Counted from the first letter of the stretch, positions 17,255 to 26,066 are shown. The stretch: 64,000 nucleotides of DNA from DASSKA01 sp035690905 (GCA_035690905.1 DASSKA010000124.1:1-64000); one strand, 5' to 3'. Numbers and translations are program-made. Notes: generated by a model from the letters alone, not told the origin.

Positions 17255-18903
17255 CCCTCCAGCACCGGTGTGGTGCGCTCCACCAGGGCCGCCAGGTCGG
17301 TGCCTCGCGGCAACGTGCCCATCGTCCCGCCGTACCCCCCGCCGAGCCGGCTGGCGCAGAACGCGTCGGCCACCGCAGCCGGCGCGTGCTGCACCAGCAG
17401 GGCACCCTGCAGGCAGGCGGCCATGGAGCCTGCCAGCCGCCGGGCCCCGGCCTCGAGCGCCGAGGTGTCGGCGAGTGCCTCGAGCACCCGGTCCACGGCG
17501 CGGTCCAGGCGCGGGTCCTCGCCACGGGCGCGGCCAACCTCGACGATCCAGGCGTTGAGCGCCTCCGGCTCCCGGGACAGCGCGCGCAGCACGTCGAGCG
17601 CGTTGACGTTGCCCGACCCCTCCCAGACCGAGTTCACCGGCGCTTCGCGGTAGAGCAGCGGCATCCCGGACTCCTCGACGTACCCGTTCCCGCCCAGACA
17701 CTCCAGCGCCTCGGCGACCATCATCGGCGCGCGCTTGCAGACCCAGTACTTCGCCAGCGGCAGCGCGATCCGCCGCAGCGCCCTCTCGTGCGCGCCCTCT
17801 GCCGGGTCGCCCGCGCGGTCCACCGCGGACGCGAGCCGGATCGCCAGGGCGGTCGCCGCCTCGGACTCCACCGCCAGGTCGGCCACCACGTTCTGCATCA
17901 GCGGCTTGTCGGCGAGCAGACCACCGAACGCGGAGCGGTGTGCCACGTGCCAGGACGCCTCCGCGACTGCCCGGCGCATCAGCGACGACGAGCCGAGCAC
18001 GCAGTCCAACCGGGTGGCCGCGACCATCTCGATGATGGTGCGCACTCCACGGCCCTCGTCGCCGAGCCGCTGCGCCCAGGCGCCGTCGAGCTCGATCTCC
18101 GCGGACGCGTTCGACCGGTTGCCCAGCTTGTCCTTCAGGCGTACGACGGACATCGCGTTGCGCGAGCCGTCCGGGAGGACCCGGGGCAGCACGAAGCACG
18201 ACAACCCGCCCGGCGCCTGGGCCAGCACCAGGAACACGTCGTTCATCGGGGCGGAGGTGAACCACTTGTGCCCGTGCAGGGTGTACTCGCCGTCGGCCTC
18301 GGTGGGCCGCGCCTCGGTCACGTTGGCCCGCACGTCCGAGCCGCCCTGCTTCTCGGTCATCCCCATCCCGGCCAGCGCACCGGCCTTGTCGGCCACCGGC
18401 CGGACGCCGAAGTCGTAGCTGCGCGCGGCGAGCAGGGGAGTCCACTCCTTGGCGATCCGCTCGTCGGCGGCCAGCGCGGGCACGGCCGCGTAGGTCATCG
18501 AGATCGGGCAGCCGTGGCCCGGTTCCGTCTGCGACCAGGCCAGGAACCCGGCCGCCCGTCGTACGTGCGCATGCGGCTCGTCCGACACCCACGGCGCGGC
18601 CTGCAGCCCGTAGCCGACCGCCCGTTCCATCAGCCAGTGCCAGGACGGGTGGAACCGCACCTCGTCGACCCGGTTGCCGTAGCGGTCGTAGGGGGCGGGC
18701 TCGGGCGGGTACCGGTTGGCCAGCAGACCGTGCTCGCGGGCCTCCTCGCTGCCGGCCACCTCGCCGAGGGCGGCCAGCTCGCCGGCCACCTCAGCGGAGG
18801 CGTGGCGGGTCACCGCGTCGACCAGCGCCCGGTCGGAGCGCACGGTGTTGTGGCCCACCAGCGGAGGGGGCTGGTTCGTGGATACCCGGTTGTCGATCGT
18901 CAT
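17251..18903 (-). CDS. aidB: AidB-like acyl-CoA dehydrogenase family protein
   Basis: A 550-residue acyl-CoA dehydrogenase-fold flavoprotein of the AidB subfamily. It starts with the family's NQPPPLVGHN segment and has GMTEKQGGSDVRAN near 190, the LECLGGNGYVEESGMP motif near 420 and the long C-terminal helical domain. E. coli AidB is part of the adaptive response to alkylating agents and binds DNA. Its catalytic role is debated. The stop overlaps the glyA stop region (convergent), and the start ATG 18903 is only 17 bases from the divergent yihY start with a shared promoter. Confidence 0.9.
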   Translation of the reverse strand: MTIDNRVSTNQPPPLVGHNTVRSDRALVDAVTRHASAEVAGELAALGEVAGSEEAREHGLLANRYPPEPAPYDRYGNRVDEVRFHPSWHWLMERAVGYGLQAAPWVSDEPHAHVRRAAGFLAWSQTEPGHGCPISMTYAAVPALAADERIAKEWTPLLAARSYDFGVRPVADKAGALAGMGMTEKQGGSDVRANVTEARPTEADGEYTLHGHKWFTSAPMNDVFLVLAQAPGGLSCFVLPRVLPDGSRNAMSVVRLKDKLGNRSNASAEIELDGAWAQRLGDEGRGVRTIIEMVAATRLDCVLGSSSLMRRAVAEASWHVAHRSAFGGLLADKPLMQNVVADLAVESEAATALAIRLASAVDRAGDPAEGAHERALRRIALPLAKYWVCKRAPMMVAEALECLGGNGYVEESGMPLLYREAPVNSVWEGSGNVNALDVLRALSREPEALNAWIVEVGRARGEDPRLDRAVDRVLEALADTSALEAGARRLAGSMAACLQGALLVQHAPAAVADAFCASRLGGGYGGTMGTLPRGTDLAALVERTTPVLEG

Positions 18904-18908
18904 GTCGT

Positions 18909-18915
18909 TACGGTA
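18909..18915. promoter_or_regulatory. Overlapping bidirectional -10 elements (aidB / yihY)
   Basis: The heptamer TACGGTA contains TACGGT (plus, 18909-18914) and TACCGT (minus, 18915-18910). Each is a TANNNT box exactly six bases from its own ATG (18921 plus, 18903 minus). The two -10 boxes share five of seven positions, so both mRNAs would be leaderless and initiate from the same melted region. Confidence 0.7.
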
Positions 18916-18920
18916 GTTGC

Positions 18921-20021
18921 ATGACCGGGCGCTCGGGCAGCGGCAACGCTCCCCATCGATCCCGGTGGCTGGTCGCCCGCGACGCCGCGTGGCGGCTGAT
19001 CGTGGCCACCGTGGGCAGCTGCTTCCGGAACCGGGTCACCGGGCTGGCGGCCGAGGCCGCCTTCTGGGCGCTGCTGTCCCTGCCGCCGCTGTTCTTCGCG
19101 CTCGCCGGCTCGATCGGCTACGTGTTCAGCCAGTTCAGCCCGGCCGAGGTGCACGAGATCCGCACCTCGATCGTGCACCTGGCCTCCCGCGCGCTGACCG
19201 ACCAGACCGTGGGCACGATCATCACGCCCACCCTCAATGACGTGTTCAAGGGCGGCCGCTACGACGTGGTCTCGATCGGGTTCATCCTGGCGCTCTGGTC
19301 GGGCTCTCGGGCGATGAACGTGTTCGTGGACACCATCACGATCATGTACGGCCTGGACGGCCGGCGCGGGATCATCAAGACGAGGGTGCTGTCGTTCTCG
19401 CTGTACGTCCTGGGCCTGGTCACCGGGGTGGTCAGCATCCCGCTGGTGCTGGCCGGCCCGACCGTCGTACGGCGCATCACGCCGCACCAGCTCGGGTTCC
19501 TCAACGCGCTCTACTGGCCGGTCGTGCTGGTGCTGTGCATCTGCTTCCTGGCCACGCTCTACCACGTGTCCGTGCCGGTGCGCACCTCGTGGCGCTACAA
19601 CCTCCCGGGCGCGACGCTGACGATGGGCTTCTGGGTCCTCGGGTCCTACGTGCTGCGGATCATCTTGACCACCACCGCGGGGAGGTCGACCTCGATCTAC
19701 GGGCCGCTGGCCGCGCCGATCGCGGTGATGCTGTGGCTGTACCTCGTCTCGTTCGCGGTGCTGGTCGGCGCCGCGGTGAACGCCGCCTTCGACCGGATCT
19801 GGCCGGAGAAGGCCACCGCCCGGGCACGCATGGAGGTGGTCCGGAAGCTCCGCCTGGACGCGATCCTGCCCCGGCTGCGCCGCGACGTGGAGGAGAAGGA
19901 ACGGTTCCCCGACGCCGCCGCCGAGACCATGGAGCTGAAGGCGTACGGCGAGGGGAAGCAGCCCCGCGAGGAGGACCGCCCCCCGTCCCACCGCCGGCAC
20001 GAGCCACGCCGACGGGCGTGA
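18921..20021 (+). CDS. YihY/BrkB family membrane protein
   Basis: A 366-residue polytopic inner-membrane protein of the YihY/virulence-factor BrkB family. The family pattern is visible: GLAAEAAFWALLSLPPLFFALAGSIGY near residue 42, SGSRAMNVFVDTITIMYGL (W-S-G-S-R-A) near 130, and LPGATLTMGFWVLGSYVLRI with GPLAAPIAVMLWLYLVSFAVLVGAAVNAAFD near 260-295. About six membrane spans are predicted by eye, with a charged cytoplasmic C-terminal tail of 80 residues. The transported substrate of the family is not established. Its start is fixed by a leaderless promoter shared with aidB. Confidence 0.9.
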   Translation: MTGRSGSGNAPHRSRWLVARDAAWRLIVATVGSCFRNRVTGLAAEAAFWALLSLPPLFFALAGSIGYVFSQFSPAEVHEIRTSIVHLASRALTDQTVGTIITPTLNDVFKGGRYDVVSIGFILALWSGSRAMNVFVDTITIMYGLDGRRGIIKTRVLSFSLYVLGLVTGVVSIPLVLAGPTVVRRITPHQLGFLNALYWPVVLVLCICFLATLYHVSVPVRTSWRYNLPGATLTMGFWVLGSYVLRIILTTTAGRSTSIYGPLAAPIAVMLWLYLVSFAVLVGAAVNAAFDRIWPEKATARARMEVVRKLRLDAILPRLRRDVEEKERFPDAAAETMELKAYGEGKQPREEDRPPSHRRHEPRRRA

Positions 20022-20051
20022 TATTCAGGTGCACCCCGGCGGGCCCCGCCG

Positions 20052-20057
20052 TAGATT
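20052..20057 (+). promoter_or_regulatory. -10 box upstream of RsgA-like gene
   Basis: TAGATT ends seven bases before GTG 20065, favouring this start over the in-frame GTG at 20029. Confidence 0.4.
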
Positions 20058-20064
20058 CGGCAAC

Positions 20065-20838
20065 GTGCTCGAGAAGATCGGCTACCGGCCGGAGATGTCG
20101 CGGTGGACCGTCGCCGGCGACGCCACCCTGGGTCGAGTGGCGCGGGTGGACCGCGGCGTGCTCCTGGTGCTCACCGAGCGCGGCCCGTTGCGCTGCACCT
20201 ACGGCGGCCGGCTGCTCGGCGAGGTGGCCGCCGACCCGATGGTCGCCCCCTGCCCGGGGGACTGGTGCGTGGTGCGGCACTGGCCCGACGGTCGGGAGAC
20301 CGTGGAGCGGATGCTGCCGCGCAGCACCTCGCTGACCCGCCCGGGACACGGCGGGGTGCTCTGCGCCAACGCGGACCTGGTTGGCGTCGTCGTCGCGGGG
20401 CGACCGGCCCCCTGTGCACCGGAGGTGCGGCGACTGGTCGAGCTCGCCGAGCGCAGCGGGGCCCGCCCGCTCGTCGTACTCACGAAGTGTGACCAGGTGC
20501 CGGTCCCGGCGGCCGTGGCCGCCCCGCTGGCTGAGGCCGTGCCAGGGGTCGACGTGATCTGCGCCAGCACCGCGACGGGGGCGGGGCTGGCGATGCTGCG
20601 TGAAGCGGTCGACGGCCGGCTGACGCTGGCGCTGCTCGGCCCGGCCGGGCACGGCAGGTCCGCGCTCACCACCGCGCTGGTGGGCGCGGACCTGCTGCCG
20701 GGACGCCGGGCCTCACGGCGACACGACCTGGTGGTGCTTCCCGGAGGCGGGGCGGTGGTGGATACCCCCGACGTGCCCGCGACCGGGGCCCGGGCGCCGC
20801 ACTTTTGGCCGCTGCGCGGGGTGGGCGGCGGCAGCTGA
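20065..20838 (+). CDS. RsgA-like GTPase, C-terminally truncated variant
   Basis: A 257-residue protein related to the ribosome-assembly GTPase RsgA (YjeQ). An OB-fold N-terminus (ATLGRVARVDRGVLLVLTERG) and a circularly permuted GTPase domain are seen: G4 as VVLTKCDQV near residue 138, G5-like CASTATGAG, then G1 as LGPAGHGRSALTTALVG and G3 as VVDTPD. Two things are odd. The P-loop lysine (GKS/T in RsgA) is Arg (GRSAL). The zinc-finger C-terminal domain with its Cys/His ligands is absent, the protein stopping soon after G3. It could be a diverged paralogue with another task or a gene in decay. The start GTG 20065 is preferred from promoter spacing. Confidence 0.75.
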   Translation: MLEKIGYRPEMSRWTVAGDATLGRVARVDRGVLLVLTERGPLRCTYGGRLLGEVAADPMVAPCPGDWCVVRHWPDGRETVERMLPRSTSLTRPGHGGVLCANADLVGVVVAGRPAPCAPEVRRLVELAERSGARPLVVLTKCDQVPVPAAVAAPLAEAVPGVDVICASTATGAGLAMLREAVDGRLTLALLGPAGHGRSALTTALVGADLLPGRRASRRHDLVVLPGGGAVVDTPDVPATGARAPHFWPLRGVGGGS

Positions 20839-20874
20839 GCGTGTGCTGGACGGGCCGCGCGAGCCGGCCGGCGC

Positions 20875-23010
20875 CTAGCCCCGTCGCGCCGCCAGCACGG
20901 CGATGTCGTCCTCGCGGGTGTGGTCGCGGACCTGATCGATGAGCTGCCGCACGCACTCGCCGAGGTCGCCGTTCGCCAGGGCCGGTAGTGAGTCGAGCAG
21001 CCGTCGCTGGCCCTCGTCGATGTCCTCGGTGCGGCGCTCGATCAGGCCGTCGGTGAACATCAGCAGGGTGTCGCCGGCGGCGAGCGGGACGGTGACCGTC
21101 TCCCGTTTCCCGGCGCGGACGCCCAGCGGGGTGCCGGGGGAGTCGGGCACCTGCTCAGCGGTGCCGTCCGCACGGAGCACGACGGGCGGGGGATGGCCGG
21201 CATTGACCAGCTGCATGGTGTTGCGCGCGGGGTCGACGATCGCGTACACCATGGTGACCAGCTGGGTGAGGTCGAACTCGGCGAACATGCCGTCCAGCTT
21301 CGGCAGCAGCACGTCGGGGTCGGAGTCGACGGAGAAGAACGCCCGCACCGAGGCGCGGATCTGCGCCATCGCGGCGGCCGCCCGCACCCCCCGCCCCATC
21401 ACGTCGCCGACCAGCAGCCCGATCCGACCGTCGCCGAGCGGGAGCACGTCGTAGAAGTCGCCGCCGACCTCCGTACGTCCCGCCGGGGTGTAGTCGACGA
21501 CGATCTCCCAGCCCGGCAGGTCGGGCAGGTCCTCGGGAAGCACCGCCTGCTGGAGCCGGTAGGCCGCCTCGGCGACCTCCGTGTGCAGCTGGGCGTTGTC
21601 GATGGCGACCGCGCACCGCCGGGCGAGGTCCTCTCCGAAGACCCGGTCGGCGGGACCGAAGCGCCGGCCCTCGTCACCGGCGACCCAGGTGATCACCCCG
21701 ATGGTCTTGCGCCGGGTCTTGAGCGGCACGGACAGGCCGCTGCGCAGGTTCAGCTCCCTGGCCAGCCGCAGGTGCTCCTCGTCCTTGGTGGCGGCCACCA
21801 GCATCTCGTCGGTGACCTCGGGGACGAGCTCGCTCACCCCGGTCTTCAGCACGTGGTAAGCACCGGACGGGGCGTCCGGGTCCGCCGGGTAGCGCCGGTT
21901 CAGCTCCTCGGCGAGCGCGACCTTCTCCGGGTCCACGTGCGCCACCGCCAGGGTGCGCAGCGGCCCGTCCTCGGCGAGCTGGATCGAGCACCAGTCGGCG
22001 AAGTCGGGGACCGCGAGCCGGGCCACCTTGGTGAGCGTGGCCTGGTAGTCCAGGCTGCTGGCCAGCTCCGCCGAAGCGTCGGCGAGGAACTTCAGCTTGG
22101 CGGCTTGGTCGTCGGCGTCGGCGAGCGCCTGCAGCCGGGCGACGGACATCGCGCAGGTGTCGGCCAGGATGCTCAGGAACTCGACCTCGGCGGCGTCGAA
22201 CCAACGCCGTCCCGGGAACGAGAGCGTGACGGAGCCGAGCGCTCTGGTCCCGGCGCGCAGGGGGAGCGCCACCATGGACCGCTCGCCCTCAGCGGCGCGC
22301 TCCAGGTCCGGGTAGCGACGCTGGATCTCCTCGCGGCCGGTCATGAACAGCGGGCTTGCGGTCCGCACCACCTCGGCGGCCGGGGTGTCGGAAGCCAGCG
22401 GGTAGGTGGCCCACCGGGACGCCGTGCCCTCCGTTCCGCCGGCGAGGCCCTTGAGCAGGAGGGTCTGGTCGTCGACCAGCAGGGACAGGGAGGCGACCGT
22501 CGCGCCGGTGGCGGCAGCGGCGTGCTCGATCATCACCTTGGTGACCACGTCCACGTCGTCGGCGTGCATCAGTTCCGCGGTGACCCTGGCCAACCTCGTG
22601 AGCTGGTCGGCGAGATCACGGTTCCCGCCGCGTCCGAGGTGCGGGCCACGCGGTTCGATGAGCACCAGCGCGCCGGTGACCCGGTCCCCGTCCCGGACCG
22701 GAGAGCAGGTCAGCGCAGCCGGGCGTGGCTCCGCGCTGGGACCGGGCAACGGGAGCAGGCCGTGCCAGGACGATCCGGACAGAGCGTGACCGAGGATCTC
22801 GGTGACCCCACCCTGTTCCGGCTCGGCGAACAACAAGGCCAGCTCGGAGCCCAGCAGGTCGGGTGCCGGACGGCCGAGGAGAGACTCCGCGGCGGCGTTG
22901 GCGTAGCGGACGTGCCCGGTCTCGCCGACGCCGACCACCGCGGCGGACAGGCCGTCGAGGAGGGAGACGTCGACCCGCCAGCTGGTGTGGTCGCGCCCGC
23001 TGCCCTGCAC
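20875..23010 (-). CDS. PAS-GAF-GAF-PP2C (SpoIIE-type) protein phosphatase
   Basis: A 711-residue sensor phosphatase. By eye the order is: PAS (about 15-120, VVGVGETGHVRYANAAAESLLGR), GAF (145-300), GAF (310-480) and a SpoIIE/PP2C domain (500-711). The phosphatase metal aspartates are in TEVGGDFYDVLPLGDGRIG, LLVGDVMGRG, MFTDGLIER and TREDDIAVLAA. Such proteins dephosphorylate anti-sigma-factor antagonists of the STAS type, linking a signal to an alternative sigma factor, but no anti-sigma or STAS gene lies nearby. No transmembrane segment is seen, so it is probably cytosolic. CAGAAT six bases before GTG 23010 suggests a leaderless transcript. Confidence 0.92.
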   Translation of the reverse strand: MQGSGRDHTSWRVDVSLLDGLSAAVVGVGETGHVRYANAAAESLLGRPAPDLLGSELALLFAEPEQGGVTEILGHALSGSSWHGLLPLPGPSAEPRPAALTCSPVRDGDRVTGALVLIEPRGPHLGRGGNRDLADQLTRLARVTAELMHADDVDVVTKVMIEHAAAATGATVASLSLLVDDQTLLLKGLAGGTEGTASRWATYPLASDTPAAEVVRTASPLFMTGREEIQRRYPDLERAAEGERSMVALPLRAGTRALGSVTLSFPGRRWFDAAEVEFLSILADTCAMSVARLQALADADDQAAKLKFLADASAELASSLDYQATLTKVARLAVPDFADWCSIQLAEDGPLRTLAVAHVDPEKVALAEELNRRYPADPDAPSGAYHVLKTGVSELVPEVTDEMLVAATKDEEHLRLARELNLRSGLSVPLKTRRKTIGVITWVAGDEGRRFGPADRVFGEDLARRCAVAIDNAQLHTEVAEAAYRLQQAVLPEDLPDLPGWEIVVDYTPAGRTEVGGDFYDVLPLGDGRIGLLVGDVMGRGVRAAAAMAQIRASVRAFFSVDSDPDVLLPKLDGMFAEFDLTQLVTMVYAIVDPARNTMQLVNAGHPPPVVLRADGTAEQVPDSPGTPLGVRAGKRETVTVPLAAGDTLLMFTDGLIERRTEDIDEGQRRLLDSLPALANGDLGECVRQLIDQVRDHTREDDIAVLAARRG

Positions 23011-23085
23011 GGGTCGATTCTGTCAGCACCCCGTGCCTTAGGCCATGGCCCGGGCGGGTCGGTGGGGAACTGCCTGATTTGTCGG

Positions 23086-23091
23086 TACGGT
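23086..23091 (+). promoter_or_regulatory. -10 box of leaderless GH3 lipoprotein promoter
   Basis: TACGGT lies six bases before GTG 23098. The frame is open for 1.9 kb upstream on this strand, so this box and the signal peptide decide the start. Confidence 0.55.
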
Positions 23092-23097
23092 CGGCTC

Positions 23098-24417
23098 GTG
23101 AGGCGACCGACCATGATCCTGCTCCTGGTCATCCTCGTGCTGGCCGGCTCGGCGTGCAGCGCACAGGTGACGAGCAGCCGCCCGCGGGCCACCTCCCCGG
23201 CCGTCTCAGGTGCGTCGACCGCTCCGACGGCCGTCCCGAGCCCGGTCCCGTCCCAAAGAGACGGCGGCCACACCGCCGTACCAGCGCCGCCGACGGGGCA
23301 GCCGAGCAGTGCGGCGACTTCCGCGCCGAGTCCGAGCGTGCCCACGGCGGCGCCGCAGATCGACGGGGCCCAGGCCACTCTGGCCCGGATGAGCCAGGAG
23401 CAGCGGGTCGGCCAGCTGTTCATGGTCGGGACCCCGGCCTCCCAGGGGAGCCTGCAGACGTTGCAGCAGATCAGCCGCTACCACCTGGGCGCCGTCATCC
23501 TGACCGGACGCAGCCACGACGGCAGCTCCGGAACCGCACGGGTCGTGGCTGCGATGCAGGCGCGCACCGGGTCGGCGACGGCGGGCGCCCGGCTGCTGGT
23601 GGCCACCGACCAGGAGGGTGGTGCGGTGCAGGTGCTGCAGGGCCCCGGCCTCACGTCGATGCCCTCGGCGCTGGAGCAGGGATCGTGGAGCCCCCGTCAG
23701 CTTCGGAAGGCGGCCGGCCGCTGGGCCCGACAGCTGCGCCGGGCAGGGGTGAACATGAACCTCGCACCCGTGCTGGACACGGTTCCCAGCCCCGGTGCGG
23801 CGTCGGGGAACGCGCCGATCGGCGCCTACGGGCGGGAGTACGGCTTCACGCCTGGCACCGTCGCTCGGCACGGGCTGGCGTTCGCGCGCGGCATGGCCGA
23901 CCACGGCGTGGCGCCGACGGTGAAACACTTCCCCGGGCTCGGGCGGGTGCACGGCAACACCGACTACTCCTCAGGGGTCGTCGACAGCACGACGCGGCGC
24001 GACGACCCCTACCTCGCGCCCTTCCGGCGGGCGATCCGCGCCGGGGTGCCGTTCGTGATGATGTCCACGGCCTCCTACAGCCACCTGGACCCGGCCATCC
24101 CCGCGGCGTTCTCCAGGTTCGTCATCGAGAACATGCTTCGCGGCGACCTCGGCTTCCGGGGCGTGGTGGTCTCCGACGACCTGGCCAACGCCCAGCAGGT
24201 GGCGCGCTGGAGCTACGGGCAGCGGGCGGTGAAGTTCATCGCCGCGGGCGGGGACCTGGTGCTCGCCGTCGATCCTGCGGCGCTGCCGGCGATGTATCAC
24301 GCGGTGCTGCACCGGGCCCGGCACGACCGCGGGTTCCGTGCCAAGGTGCGGGCCGCCGCGCTGCGGGTGCTTCGGGCCAAGCGGAGTCTGGACCTGCTCA
24401 GGCAGCCGCGCTCGTGA
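23098..24417 (+). CDS. Glycoside hydrolase family 3 lipoprotein (NagZ-like)
   Basis: A 439-residue secreted enzyme. An N-terminal signal (MRRPTMILLLVILVLAGSAC) ends in a probable lipidation cysteine, though the -3 residue is Gly rather than the usual Leu. A Ser/Pro/Thr-rich linker (residues 25-85) leads to a GH3 N-terminal-type barrel with MSQEQRVGQLFMVG, the NagZ signature VKHFPGLGRVHGNTD and the VVVSDDLANAQQV strand. Family members release N-acetylglucosamine from peptidoglycan or glycan fragments. The protein is likely anchored on the outer face of the membrane. The Asp-His pair in the KHFPG loop region is consistent with NagZ catalysis, but activity on another beta-glycoside is possible. 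Confidence 0.9.
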   Translation: MRRPTMILLLVILVLAGSACSAQVTSSRPRATSPAVSGASTAPTAVPSPVPSQRDGGHTAVPAPPTGQPSSAATSAPSPSVPTAAPQIDGAQATLARMSQEQRVGQLFMVGTPASQGSLQTLQQISRYHLGAVILTGRSHDGSSGTARVVAAMQARTGSATAGARLLVATDQEGGAVQVLQGPGLTSMPSALEQGSWSPRQLRKAAGRWARQLRRAGVNMNLAPVLDTVPSPGAASGNAPIGAYGREYGFTPGTVARHGLAFARGMADHGVAPTVKHFPGLGRVHGNTDYSSGVVDSTTRRDDPYLAPFRRAIRAGVPFVMMSTASYSHLDPAIPAAFSRFVIENMLRGDLGFRGVVVSDDLANAQQVARWSYGQRAVKFIAAGGDLVLAVDPAALPAMYHAVLHRARHDRGFRAKVRAAALRVLRAKRSLDLLRQPRS

Positions 24418-24904
24418 GCGGAGCGGCCCCCTCGGCGGACGTGACGGTGAGCGTGGCGCGCCACGCGAGCGCGGCCTCCAGATCCAGGCCGTAGCGTGCC
24501 GTCGCGTCCGGTTCCCGGGACTCGCCGTGCAGCAGGTCGCCGTTCGCCGGGCCGAGCATGCCGGTGTCGAGAGCCCGGACGCTTCCGAGCCCGAGCACCT
24601 GGGCGTCATTCTCGGCGAGCATGTGGATCTGCTTGGCCACGTCCAGCTGCGACAGCCGGTGCCGCCACTGCCGCCACACGCGGTAGGGGCCTGGCCTCAG
24701 GGATCGCGTGACCTCGCGCAGCAGCTGGTCGGCGTCTGCGAACGCGGCGCTCACCGTCGCGTAGGCCGTCCGGCGCTCGAGGTACGGCGCCTCGTCGGCC
24801 ACCACCTCCGCCAGCCGGGCTCGGGCCGCATCCAGCTCGCTGAGCGAGCGCTCGATGCGCTTGAGCAGCATCGGGGAGGGGGCGGTCGGTGCGCGGCGGG
24901 TCAT
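24398..24904 (-). CDS. Conserved-looking hypothetical protein, helical
   Basis: A 168-residue protein I cannot place. It is rich in Ala, Arg and Leu with long predicted helices (SLSELDAARARLAEVVADEA and similar), and a WRQWRHRLSQLDVAKQIHMLAEN centre. It has no signal peptide or membrane segment. Its ATG 24904 overlaps the stop of the hemerythrin gene in ATGA, so the two are co-translated. The 3' end overlaps the end of the convergent GH3 gene by 20 bases. A four-helix or coiled-coil partner for the hemerythrin protein is conceivable, not shown. Confidence 0.65.
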   Translation of the reverse strand: MTRRAPTAPSPMLLKRIERSLSELDAARARLAEVVADEAPYLERRTAYATVSAAFADADQLLREVTRSLRPGPYRVWRQWRHRLSQLDVAKQIHMLAENDAQVLGLGSVRALDTGMLGPANGDLLHGESREPDATARYGLDLEAALAWRATLTVTSAEGAAPLTSAAA

Positions 24905-25359
24905 GCGGTGTCCTCCAGGAGGTCGGCGTGGATCCGCGCCTGCAGCTCGTGGACGCGGTCCCACTGGTTGTTGGTGAAGGTGGCCAGTGAGGCGGGGAAC
25001 AGCCCGTGCTCCTCACGGTCGATGTGCTCGAACAGCTGGTGCACGGCCGCCCGGACCCTGCTCCAGTCGGGGACCGGCTGGTCCAGGGCAGAGTCGATGT
25101 CGTCGTGGTCGTCGTACAGCATTGCCACGCCCTCGGCGAACTCGTCCAGCGCGCCCATCACCGAGAACAGCCCGGCCTCCTCGAGGGCGACGTGCGGCGC
25201 GAGCAGCCGCCGGAGGGTGGCCAGGTGCTCGGTGGCTTCCGGCCAGCGCTCGGCCACGATGGCCCGCTCGAGGTCGCCGGCGACCTCGGCGATCTCCTCG
25301 TGCTGGTCGGTCAGCTCGGCGATCGCCGGTATCGCGCGGCAGCCGCAGTAGTTGCACAT
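24901..25359 (-). CDS. Hemerythrin HHE domain protein
   Basis: A 152-residue hemerythrin-like protein. After an N-terminal MCNYCGCRAIP with three cysteines, the di-iron ligands are recognisable: LTDQHEEIAEV, APHVALEEAGLF, LYDDHDDIDSAL and FEHIDREEHGLFP. Members of this fold bind oxygen or act in iron and nitric-oxide stress; the CxxCxC N-terminus is an addition that could bind metal or act as a redox switch. ATG 25359 is chosen because an in-frame extension to 25554 has no domain content. The 257 bases upstream to the marR gene hold only a likely promoter. Confidence 0.88.
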   Translation of the reverse strand: MCNYCGCRAIPAIAELTDQHEEIAEVAGDLERAIVAERWPEATEHLATLRRLLAPHVALEEAGLFSVMGALDEFAEGVAMLYDDHDDIDSALDQPVPDWSRVRAAVHQLFEHIDREEHGLFPASLATFTNNQWDRVHELQARIHADLLEDTA

Positions 25360-25616
25360 CCTCGAACCCCGTTGGACCTTGGTGGACGCGGCCGGACCCG
25401 GCCCTCGTCTGCTCCAGTACACGCCGGACGGCACGCCCGAAGTAGGGCCGAAAGGCCCGAATTCGCCCTGCGGGAAGGTGGGCGCCGTGCCTGGAAGAGC
25501 AGAGCACTGGTGGCGATGACCACGCCGAGACCTGCGGCGGGTCAACACCGACAAGACCAGGTTGGCCGTCTCGACCCCCGCAGTTCAGGCGCGTCCGAGC
25601 GCTGGCAGACAGTCCT

Positions 25617-26066
25617 CTACGCCAGTTGAGACAAGAGACTGACGAGCTGGCGCCGCTGCGCCGCGGTCAGTGGGGCAAGCACCGCCTCCTGGACCTTCTC
25701 GAGAACGGTGTCGAGCTCGAGCAGTGTCTCGGCGCCTTGGGGAGTGAGTGTGACGATGTTGCGACGCTTGTGGTCGGGGTCGACCTTCCTCGTGACGAGG
25801 GCACGTGACTCGAGCTCGGTGAGGGCGTTGGTGACGTCGCTTCGGTCGATGCCGGTGTCACGTGCGAGGTCGGCTTGGCTCGCGGGTCCCCACTGTTCGA
25901 GGGCGGCGAGCAGCCGGTAGTGGTAGCCCCGCAATCCCTCCCCGTGAGCCTCGAAGCCGGCGGTCAACAGCGCTGATGAGCGCGCATAGGCGCGACTGAT
26001 GAGCCAGGTCGGACGATCCCGGATCCGATCCGGAGTCCGACGAATGTGATCGTGATCCACCGGCAT
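25617..26066 (-). CDS. MarR family transcriptional regulator
   Basis: A 149-residue winged-helix regulator: LLAALEQWGPASQADLARDTGIDRSDVTNALTELE is the recognition region, followed by the wing VTRKVDPDHKRRNIVTLT. It is divergent from a drug-efflux-type MFS gene, with an inverted repeat between them, which is the classic layout for a repressor that releases the pump gene when it binds the pump's substrate. The start ATG 26066 is preferred over an in-frame upstream codon (26102) lying in the operator. Confidence 0.92.
   Translation of the reverse strand: MPVDHDHIRRTPDRIRDRPTWLISRAYARSSALLTAGFEAHGEGLRGYHYRLLAALEQWGPASQADLARDTGIDRSDVTNALTELESRALVTRKVDPDHKRRNIVTLTPQGAETLLELDTVLEKVQEAVLAPLTAAQRRQLVSLLSQLA

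Noticed and set aside
25360..25616. A gene upstream of the hemerythrin start
   Set aside because: The frame is open to 25554 but has no ribosome site, and its residues (Pro/Gly/Arg-rich) do not look like a domain.
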